A stretch of DNA of 64,000 bases from J014 sp964486055 (GTDB lineage: Bacteria; Acidobacteriota; Blastocatellia; Pyrinomonadales; Pyrinomonadaceae). The notes under the pieces are model-generated. The model did no database searches. It was not told the DNA's origin and saw nothing but the letters and a program-made list of their open reading frames with translations. Below are positions 57,784 to 64,000 of the stretch, one piece after another (position 1 is the first letter of the stretch; the number at the start of each line of letters is the position of its first letter). Made by a program: the position numbers and the translations under genes. The stretch covers positions 124,001 through 188,000 of the forward strand of contig CAZALE010000004.1 of NCBI GenBank assembly GCA_964486055.1. Direction: 5' to 3'.

Positions 57784-58965
57784 ATGACAAAGAGACGCTA
57801 TGAATTATCAGTAAAGCAAATTCTACTTGTAGCCTTTTCGTCCGCTTTGATCGCTGTAATCATAACTGCTTGTTTGAATGATTTCAAGGATGTAAATACC
57901 GGAACAATACAAACCGAAAATGCTTTAGCTGAAATCAATACAGAAACCCCAATACCAGGAGTTTCAGATCCATCGAAAGTTAGTGACGAACAAAATAACA
58001 TCGAAGTCTATCGTGCTGTAGCTCCTGGAGTAGTATCGATTAAGACAAGTGCTAAATTTGAGGATTTCTTCGGTCAAGAGTTCGAAGAGGAAAGTGGTAG
58101 CGGATCTGGATCTGTAATCGATAAACAAGGCCACATCTTAACGAATTATCACGTGATTGAGGGAGCTTCCAAACTGAGCGTAAGTTTTGGGGGAGAGAAA
58201 ATTTATCCTGCCAAAGTTGTAGGCGGTGATCCTGATACGGATCTGGCAGTTATTAAGATTGATGCTCCTGCATCGGAGTTAACGGTGGTTGAATTTGGCG
58301 ACTCTGATAAATTGGTGGTAGGCCAAAAAGTATTAGCCATAGGAAATCCGTTTGGTCTAGATCGCACTCTTACTACGGGTGTAATCTCAGCACTTCAAAG
58401 ACCAATTCGAGCTAGAAATGGTCGTCCAATTGATGCTGCTATCCAGACAGATGCATCGATAAACCCCGGTAACTCTGGAGGTCCGTTATTAGATAAATAT
58501 GGCAGGATGATCGGAATAAATTCGCAAATACTCACTCCTGCTGGTGGCTCAGTAGGCGTCGGTTTTGCGATTCCAGTAAATACAGCGAAAAGAGTAGTAC
58601 CTCAACTAATACAATTCGGAGAGGTGAGACGGCCCAAGCTCGGTGCAGCCGTCCGAAGCGTCGCAGAGCTGGCTCAAAGAGGGTATCGTTTACCAGTCGA
58701 AGATGGTTTAGTAATATTACAAGTTCTGCCGGGCGGCTCGGCTAGCCTAGCGGGACTACGTGGCGTAACGCCAGAAGGTTATTTAGGTGATATTATTCTT
58801 TCAATCGATGGGCAGAAGATGACAAACCTTGATGACTTATACAGATTTCTGGATAAAAAGCAAATTGGAGACATCGTGCAAGTACAGGTTTATCGCGATG
58901 GAAAAGTGGCAACACTGTCAATGAAATTAGTAGCACTGCCTACGATCCAAAACAGAAGATTTTGA
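57784..58965 (+). CDS. Trypsin-like serine protease with PDZ domain (HtrA/Deg family)
   Basis: A periplasmic or membrane-tethered quality-control protease of 393 residues. An N-terminal hydrophobic segment ends in a lipobox-like IITAC (Cys30). The catalytic triad is His123 (ILTNYHVIEG), Asp153 (DPDTDLAVIKI) and Ser231 (INPGNSGGPLLD), in the fold of DegP/DegQ. A single PDZ domain occupies about residues 275-385 (LGAAVRSVAELAQRGYRLPV, LQVLPGGSASLAGLRG, GDIILSIDGQKMTNLDDLY). One PDZ domain resembles DegS-like or DegQ-short forms. The stop overlaps a possible start of the small zinc-ribbon protein. Confidence 0.92.
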   Translation: MTKRRYELSVKQILLVAFSSALIAVIITACLNDFKDVNTGTIQTENALAEINTETPIPGVSDPSKVSDEQNNIEVYRAVAPGVVSIKTSAKFEDFFGQEFEEESGSGSGSVIDKQGHILTNYHVIEGASKLSVSFGGEKIYPAKVVGGDPDTDLAVIKIDAPASELTVVEFGDSDKLVVGQKVLAIGNPFGLDRTLTTGVISALQRPIRARNGRPIDAAIQTDASINPGNSGGPLLDKYGRMIGINSQILTPAGGSVGVGFAIPVNTAKRVVPQLIQFGEVRRPKLGAAVRSVAELAQRGYRLPVEDGLVILQVLPGGSASLAGLRGVTPEGYLGDIILSIDGQKMTNLDDLYRFLDKKQIGDIVQVQVYRDGKVATLSMKLVALPTIQNRRF

Positions 58966-59216
58966 ACCTTGCTTGGAGAATGGAACCGAAACTCAAAGAT
59001 TTTTACCATGACGGTTTTGGCTGGATTTGCAAGCACTGCGAGCGAGAATTGAAAGAGGCTGAAACTAACTCTCGTTCACGACTGATGAGTGAAGGCGAGG
59101 CCGAGAGCAAAAATCCAATATTTTCCAGCGTGGGGTTAGCTAAATGGCTAGACCCAGCCAGAACCATTTTGATGTGTCCAAGATGTGGAATAACTGAATC
59201 AACAGAGAAAATATAG
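58962..59216 (+). CDS. Small zinc-ribbon protein of unknown function
   Basis: 84 residues with two CxxC pairs, ICKHCERELKE and MCPRCGITEST, about 45 residues apart, which should bind one zinc ion. The remainder is acidic and charged. No family is recognised. A TTG at 58962 overlaps the htrA stop (TTGA), implying coupled translation; ATG 58980 (MEPKLKDFYHDGFGW) is the alternative and leaves the CxxC pairs intact. Lies just ahead of the methyltransferase gene (8-base gap) with a possible shared transcript. Confidence 0.55.
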   Translation: MNLAWRMEPKLKDFYHDGFGWICKHCERELKEAETNSRSRLMSEGEAESKNPIFSSVGLAKWLDPARTILMCPRCGITESTEKI

Positions 59217-59224
59217 AATCGCAA

Positions 59225-59767
59225 ATGAAAATTCTCGATGTTGGGTGTGGTAAGAACAAGTACGAGGGAGCAATTGGATTAGATAACAACCCAAAAACTT
59301 CAGCCGATATAATACACGATTTGGGCAAGTTCCCCTATCCATTCCCAGATAACGAGTTTGACATGATAGTTTCCCGACATGTGATTGAACATGTACCGGA
59401 TGTAATGAGCTTTGTAAGTGAGCTTTATCGGATTACAAGACCTGGCGGCGTAATAAAGATAGTAACCCCTCATTATACAAACCCCGATTGGGCGAATGAC
59501 CCAACTCACCGCAATCATTTCAATTCTTATTCATTCAACGCATTCACCGATAAGAGAGTCTTTGACTTCTATACTGAAGTGAAACTAAAGCCTCTAAAGG
59601 TTTACGTTTCATTGTTAAATCTATGGCGAATTCTCGGTTTAGAGTTCATCGTAAATCTGGATCAAAAAAATCCAAAATTTCGGTTCACTAGGAAGTTTTG
59701 GGAACATTATTTGAGTTTTATTTTTCGAGGTAAGGAACTGTATTTTGAATTCGAAGTTATAAAATAG
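59225..59767 (+). CDS. SAM-dependent methyltransferase (class I)
   Basis: A 180-residue Methyltransf_11-like protein. Motif I is MKILDVGCGKNKYEGAIGLD at the extreme N-terminus, motif II/post-I DIIHDLGKFPYPFPDNEFD, and VSRHVIEHVPDVMSFVSELYRITRPGG (read in two parts) carries the HVIEH helix and the RPGG turn. Substrate unknown. Similar short methyltransferases often act on lipids or sugars, which is only a guess. The start at ATG 59225 leaves no N-terminal extension before motif I, as in many minimal family members. Confidence 0.8.
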   Translation: MKILDVGCGKNKYEGAIGLDNNPKTSADIIHDLGKFPYPFPDNEFDMIVSRHVIEHVPDVMSFVSELYRITRPGGVIKIVTPHYTNPDWANDPTHRNHFNSYSFNAFTDKRVFDFYTEVKLKPLKVYVSLLNLWRILGLEFIVNLDQKNPKFRFTRKFWEHYLSFIFRGKELYFEFEVIK

Positions 59768-59843
59768 GCAAACGCACAAATCTTCTCTAGCATCTTTCGT
59801 TCAGCCAAAGTATAGTTTTAAATTAAGAAAGCGAGGTTTAGAT

Positions 59844-60875
59844 ATGAAAAGAATATTTTTGTTTTTAGTAAGTTTCATCATTCTGCAGTCCGGTACATTA
59901 GCACAACAAAAATCGGACCTGGCTGCCTTAATACCTGACTCTCAGGATATTATCCTCTTAAATCTCAATGCTAACAGGATTTTAAACGAAGTGATTCCAC
60001 AAGTCTTTGAAAACGATAAAAATCAGCTTCTTCAAATAAATCAAAAGATAGCCGAAATTAAATCAATTTCGGGGATTGATCTTTATCAAATCCAAAAAGT
60101 CTCTATCGGTGCACAAATAAGTAAGACTCAAAACCCGGAAACTATAATTCTTCTTCAGACCAATCAACAGGCACAGGATATCATCTCATCATTAAAAATT
60201 TTCTTCTCCGGTAAATATAGAGAAGAGACTGTGAATGACCAGAAGCTTTATATTATTTCAACAAAAGAGCTTCTGGAAAAAGCAAAAAAAGATAAGACTA
60301 CACAAAGCATCCTCAATTTCTTATTAGGCGAGCTGGGGGAAAAATCCGATGAGATGGCCATTACAGCAATTTCATCGAATGTCCTGGCCATTGGTTCACC
60401 ATCTTTTGTAAAACTCACGCTTACACAAAAGTCCCAAGATAAAAAGATCAACAACTTAAAAATTCAATCAAATGCGCTGGCTGCAATTCAGCTTAAAAAC
60501 CCAGCCGGTATATTTGAGACCATGAATTTAATCGACGACGATGAATTTGGAAGGGCACTATCCTCGATTCAAGAGATTTCTGGATGGTTAGACCTGATGA
60601 ATGGAAAATTTATTCTCTCCCTTGAAGCAAGAACACCTGATGAGAAACAGTCGCAAACAATAAAGGAAACTCTTCTAACCTTTCAATCGATGTTTCAATC
60701 AGTAATCGGTGCTTTGAATGGAAAGAATACTCAAATCTATGCTCGAATGCTAAATAATCTTAAAATAAATAATCAGACCAATGTGGTCAACCTGGCTCTC
60801 GAGGTTCCGAAAGACGACGTAAAACTTTTACTCATGAAGTCTGAGCCGGGTAAATCATCATCGCAGAAAAAGTAA
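59844..60875 (+). CDS. Secreted protein of unknown function upstream of dacB
   Basis: 343 residues, signal peptide MKRIFLFLVSFIILQSGTLAQ. The mature part opens LAALIPDSQDIILLNLNA and contains repeated alpha/beta segments (QKVSIGAQISKTQNPETII, SNVLAIGSPSFVKLTLTQK). I do not recognise a named function; the opening recalls the protein at 1552. It sits one base upstream of dacB, the two genes almost certainly being one transcriptional unit, so a role in the envelope is plausible. GAGG before ATG 59844 supports the start. Confidence 0.6.
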   Translation: MKRIFLFLVSFIILQSGTLAQQKSDLAALIPDSQDIILLNLNANRILNEVIPQVFENDKNQLLQINQKIAEIKSISGIDLYQIQKVSIGAQISKTQNPETIILLQTNQQAQDIISSLKIFFSGKYREETVNDQKLYIISTKELLEKAKKDKTTQSILNFLLGELGEKSDEMAITAISSNVLAIGSPSFVKLTLTQKSQDKKINNLKIQSNALAAIQLKNPAGIFETMNLIDDDEFGRALSSIQEISGWLDLMNGKFILSLEARTPDEKQSQTIKETLLTFQSMFQSVIGALNGKNTQIYARMLNNLKINNQTNVVNLALEVPKDDVKLLLMKSEPGKSSSQKK

Positions 60876-60876
60876 A

Positions 60877-62532
60877 ATGCATATGAAATATTCGGCTTTG
60901 CCGTCATACGTTTTACTTGTATTCCTTGCTTTTCTATTGACGGAGGCGACGGCTCAGAAACCATTATCTAGAATGAGAGTCGTCGCTACACCAACTCCAA
61001 CCGTAGCCCCCACACCAACGACAACCTCCACACCACGACCAGCGACAACCTCAAAGCCAGAAATAAAACCAACTCAGTACTACCAACCTCAAATTCAGAC
61101 ACTCGATGAATTACAGACTAAAATCCGACAAATTCTTCAAAGAGAGTCTCTAAAACGCTCAAGAATAGGAATAAAAATCCTATCACTGGATACGGGAAAG
61201 ACGCTATTCGAGGAAGACGCTGAGAAATTCTTCATGCCTGCATCAAACATGAAAAATTTTACTGTAGCAGCTGCCTTAGAAAAATTAACCCCTAACTTTA
61301 CCTTTATTACAAGCGTTTACGCCACTGAGAAGCCAGATTCTCAGGGGATTTTGAAAGGTGATTTAATAATCTATGGCCGTGGAGATCCAACGATTGCCTA
61401 TGGCATTGACAACAAAGATGAAATTAAAGGCCTGGAAAAACTCGTTGAGAGAATCATTGCAACCGGCATAAAAAAGATAGAAGGTAATATCATCGGTGAC
61501 GAGAGTTTTTTTACGGGGACTGCGGTTCCTTATACTTGGGAATGGGAGGACTTGCAGTGGTATTATGGGGCTCCGATATCAGCCCTAACAATCAACGATA
61601 ATGCTGCGAAAATATTAATAACCCCCGCAAATAAAGTAGGAGCTCCCGCCATAATCCAGCTCCTGCCACCAGAAAGCGGTCTTGTGATCGTTAATAATAC
61701 CGAAACTAGTGAGGAAAATTTACCCAGAAAAATAGCAATAAATCGAAAGCTCGGCACCAACGTCTTGATAATCTCCGGCTCAATAGCCAAAAATGCTAAG
61801 CCTTTTGAATCATTCGTTTCTATTCCCAATCCAGCGATGACCTTTGTATCTATTCTGAGAGCATTGCTAGAAAAACATGGTGTAGTCATAAAAGGTAGAA
61901 CAGAGGTATTGGACAGTGAAGCCCGTAAAAGTAATCCTTTGCCAAAAAATATTGTGGAAATTGCGCGACTTGAGTCTCCTCCTCTCAGCTTAATCGCTCA
62001 AAAGACAATGAAACCCAGTCAAAATCTATACACAGAGCTGATTCTGAGAGCAATGGGTGAAAATATTTTACTCGAGGATTACAAACCAGAATGGAATAGC
62101 GCAGATAAAGGCATTGCGATAGTTGATAAGTTTTTGAATGAGATAGGAGTATCCCCTGGAAGCGTCTTAATGTATGATGGTTCTGGGTTGTCACGTCATA
62201 ATTTGGTTACTCCAAACGCAATAGCGACACTATATTCATTCATGGCAAATAAAAGTAAATCTAGCAAACAATGGCTGGAAAGTTTAACGGTGGCAGGTGT
62301 TGACGGTACTCTAAGCTCGCGGTTTAAGGGGACACTCGCAGAACGAAATGTTCGAGGTAAGACCGGAACGATAAATCAAGTCTCATCTTTAAGCGGATAC
62401 GTCAATTCTATATCTGGCGAGAAACTTGCATTTTCAATAATAATAAATAATGCACCGGATCAATCTATAAGAGTTTCGACAATCGATGAGATAGTTCTGC
62501 TATTAACAAATTTTGCTGGGAAGACAAATTAA
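60877..62532 (+). CDS. dacB: D-alanyl-D-alanine carboxypeptidase/endopeptidase DacB (PBP4 type)
   Basis: An S13-family penicillin-binding protein of 551 residues that trims peptidoglycan cross-links. Signal peptide about 1-26, then a Pro/Thr-rich linker (TPTPTVAPTPTTTSTP) before the catalytic domain. The active-site serine is in PASNMKNFTV (Ser123 of SxxK, Lys126), the second motif in MYDGSGLSRHN, and the third in VRGKTGTINQ. YGRGDPTIAYGI and YTWEWEDLQWYYGAPISAL are typical of PBP4. It is preceded by an unknown secreted protein and followed by the dapF-like gene after three bases, which makes an envelope-linked operon. Confidence 0.94.
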   Translation: MHMKYSALPSYVLLVFLAFLLTEATAQKPLSRMRVVATPTPTVAPTPTTTSTPRPATTSKPEIKPTQYYQPQIQTLDELQTKIRQILQRESLKRSRIGIKILSLDTGKTLFEEDAEKFFMPASNMKNFTVAAALEKLTPNFTFITSVYATEKPDSQGILKGDLIIYGRGDPTIAYGIDNKDEIKGLEKLVERIIATGIKKIEGNIIGDESFFTGTAVPYTWEWEDLQWYYGAPISALTINDNAAKILITPANKVGAPAIIQLLPPESGLVIVNNTETSEENLPRKIAINRKLGTNVLIISGSIAKNAKPFESFVSIPNPAMTFVSILRALLEKHGVVIKGRTEVLDSEARKSNPLPKNIVEIARLESPPLSLIAQKTMKPSQNLYTELILRAMGENILLEDYKPEWNSADKGIAIVDKFLNEIGVSPGSVLMYDGSGLSRHNLVTPNAIATLYSFMANKSKSSKQWLESLTVAGVDGTLSSRFKGTLAERNVRGKTGTINQVSSLSGYVNSISGEKLAFSIIINNAPDQSIRVSTIDEIVLLLTNFAGKTN

Positions 62533-62535
62533 AAA

Positions 62536-63336
62536 ATGAAGCAAATGAGCTTTTGTAAGTTCCAAGGATTTGGAAACGATTATCTTGTCCTCGAGAATGC
62601 AGATCTTCCCATGGATGTGGAAGAATTTGCCAGACGAATATGCGATCGCCACTTTGGAGTTGGTGCTGACGGAATATCAGTATTAGAACCTCCGTCTGTA
62701 AGTAAAGCAAATTATAAATGCAGAATTTTCAATCCTGATGGTAGCCAAGCAACATTTTCCGGAAACGGTACACGCGCTGCAGCTGCTTATCTTTATTTTA
62801 AGAATTACTGGCAACAACCAACTTTATCGTTGGAAACGCTCAGCGGGATAAAATCTTTTCAAATCTTAAAGCGAGAGGGAAAAACCTTCTGGTTTAAGAC
62901 AACCCTAGGTAAGCCATCACAAATGCAAAAATTAACTCTCGATATTCTCGATCAACAAGTTAAGGCTGACTTTATCGACGTAGGTAATCCAGTATGCGTT
63001 ATTTTCAGCGAAAGATTCGATCTTCCATGGAAAAAAATAGGTGAGCAAATTGAATATCATCCAATGTTTCCCTCACGCACCAATGTCGTGTTCGTTAAAC
63101 CAGTAAACGAAAATGAAATCGAAATACGAATCTGGGAAAGAGGCGTAGGAGAAACCAGCTCCTCCGGAACATGCTCGATAGCTGCAGCAGTTTCATACCT
63201 AAATAATCATAATCGCCGCGGAGAAATTGCAGTAAAGGCCGTCGGTGGTACAACCATCGCTTCTTGGGATGATGATGACTTAATGTGCATAACTGGAAAG
63301 GTTGATTTAGTCTGCTGTGGCGTATTCTTTGATTAA
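62536..63336 (+). CDS. DapF-family protein without the two catalytic cysteines
   Basis: A 266-residue homologue of diaminopimelate epimerase, which interconverts LL- and meso-diaminopimelate using a pair of cysteines. The fold is clear: FCKFQGFGNDYLVLEN at the N-terminus, RHFGVGADGISVLEPP, CRIFNPDGS, DVGNPVCVIF and RIWERGVGETSSSGTCS. The first catalytic cysteine (E. coli Cys73, CGNG) is Ser75 here (FSGNGTR), and the second (E. coli Cys217, ACGSG) is Ser210 (SSSGTC). A classical two-base epimerase would be impaired, so the enzyme may act as a different isomerase or dehydratase, or be inactive. Its position three bases after dacB suggests work on peptidoglycan precursors or fragments. DapF remains the closest named relative. 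Confidence 0.75.
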   Translation: MKQMSFCKFQGFGNDYLVLENADLPMDVEEFARRICDRHFGVGADGISVLEPPSVSKANYKCRIFNPDGSQATFSGNGTRAAAAYLYFKNYWQQPTLSLETLSGIKSFQILKREGKTFWFKTTLGKPSQMQKLTLDILDQQVKADFIDVGNPVCVIFSERFDLPWKKIGEQIEYHPMFPSRTNVVFVKPVNENEIEIRIWERGVGETSSSGTCSIAAAVSYLNNHNRRGEIAVKAVGGTTIASWDDDDLMCITGKVDLVCCGVFFD

Positions 63337-63426
63337 AAACGCTTGGGCAAAATCCACAAATAACGCAGCTAATAAAATTTTACAGTTGTTAACTTCAAGG
63401 CCTAATAGCAAATTGAACCGCTATTT

Positions 63427-64000
63427 TCAACGAGGAGGCTCCACACCACCTGCTTCGTAAATTTTCCTGTCTTTCCACGTAACTCCCTTACCTGTTACAA
63501 TTTTCACCGTTGAATTTAAAAGTATCATCATGAACAGTAGTAAGCCTACGGGAGTAAGCAAAGCATATAAAGGATTTCCCTTCCATCTTAGATGAATAAC
63601 CACAAACGTAATCACTTGCATCGCATAAACTAAAAAGAACATGTACGCCAGTGTCTTGTAAGACATAAACCAAAAAATAAATGCCAAAAAAATAGGCAAA
63701 ACACCTAAGAAGAAAATCGCAAAAGAGCCCAGAATGGCTCTATGTACTGAGAATCTTAATCCGGAAAATAAGTTTTTCGTGAACCCTTCCCATATTTCCT
63801 TTAAACTCGAGTACATCCGCGTCTCAATCAAATTTGGAGCATATTCAATTCGAAACCTGTATCCTCTCTTTTTTAGAATTTCTGCCATTCTTAAATCCTC
63901 AGCTACCTCATTTTTTACAACAGTGAATCCATCTAAGCACTCAAGAACAGATCGACGAAAAAGAAAGAAATTTCCTACACCCATCGCCTCCTTTCTTTTT
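63427..64000 (-). CDS. Glycosyltransferase family 2, membrane type (5' end outside window)
   Basis: The C-terminal part of a processive or hopanoid/carotenoid-type GT2 enzyme. Visible are MGVGNFFLFRRSVLECLDGF and VKNEVAEDLRMAEILKKRGYR (the acceptor and ED motifs of GT-A), then about four hydrophobic segments (FAIFFLGVLPIFLAFIFWFM, TLAYMFFLVYAMQVITFVVI, YALLTPVGLLLFMMILLN). The ATG at 63984 looks like a start with AAGGAGG in front, but the frame is open to base 64000 and homologous enzymes have a long N-terminal catalytic part, so the gene continues beyond the window. Product resembles CruC-like glycosyltransferases; the sugar is unknown. Confidence 0.75.
   Translation of the reverse strand, partial: KRKEAMGVGNFFLFRRSVLECLDGFTVVKNEVAEDLRMAEILKKRGYRFRIEYAPNLIETRMYSSLKEIWEGFTKNLFSGLRFSVHRAILGSFAIFFLGVLPIFLAFIFWFMSYKTLAYMFFLVYAMQVITFVVIHLRWKGNPLYALLTPVGLLLFMMILLNSTVKIVTGKGVTWKDRKIYEAGGVEPPR

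Overview
The window is AT-rich bacterial chromosomal DNA that looks like a Gram-negative (diderm) Acidobacteriota genome, probably near class Blastocatellia. The assignment rests on family content, not on a marker gene: an LptB/LptC-LptA lipopolysaccharide export system, an outer-membrane protein with Ig/PKD-like domains and an OmpA-like tail, FG-GAP-repeat and BNR-propeller secreted proteins, clustered secreted amidohydrolases, BshC, a DUF4912-GH57 pair and split glycine decarboxylase. No rRNA, tRNA, CRISPR array, transposon or prophage was seen, so this is mostly housekeeping and cell-envelope sequence.

Layout. 1-1.5 kb: a dienoyl-CoA-reductase-like SDR followed by trpE, which runs off the left edge. 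1.5-3.1 kb: a membrane-anchored protein of unknown function. 3.3-9.7 kb (minus strand): hutU, lptC-lptA fusion, lptB, rsmB. 9.9-13.1 kb: PfkB kinase, ybaB-recR, a phosphoribosyltransferase and a Nudix hydrolase. 13.4-19.0 kb: a secreted metalloprotease, DUF4912 protein plus GH57 branching enzyme, and a secreted LolA-like protein ending at a 100-N scaffold gap that looks spurious. 19.4-23.0 kb: metH with a SAM-II-like riboswitch and an attenuator hairpin in its leader. 23.3-26.9 kb: a CusF-Sco copper lipoprotein, a PEBP lipoprotein, and fadE behind a perfect FadR-type operator. 27.2-34.8 kb (minus): xerC/D, a ketoacyl synthase, the overlapping dapD-dapE-dapB lysine operon, mutS2 and a DCC thiol oxidoreductase. 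35.0-39.4 kb: three consecutive secreted amidohydrolase-fold proteins, two of which have lost the metal-binding HxH. 39.5-46.5 kb (minus): a TPR protein, two small secreted proteins, then gcvT-gcvH-gcvPA-gcvPB. 46.6-53.7 kb: larE-gdhA, an outer-membrane protein and a BNR-propeller protein. 53.8-59.8 kb: bshC, ispH, a glycine-zipper protein, DUF5658, HtrA protease, a small zinc-ribbon protein and a methyltransferase. 59.8-63.3 kb: secreted protein, PBP4-type dacB, and a DapF-like protein lacking both catalytic cysteines. 63.4-64 kb: a partial glycosyltransferase.

Functional themes are one-carbon and amino-acid metabolism (metH, gcv, gdhA, dap, hutU, trpE), envelope assembly and peptidoglycan turnover (lpt, dacB, HtrA, OMP), fatty-acid oxidation under FadR-like control (fadE), and thiol or copper redox proteins (bshC, Sco, DCC). 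The most interesting signals are regulatory (SAM-II-like element, FadR operator) and enzymatic (Cys-less DapF homologue, amidohydrolase trio with two probable pseudoenzymes). I found no convincing new defence or mobile system.
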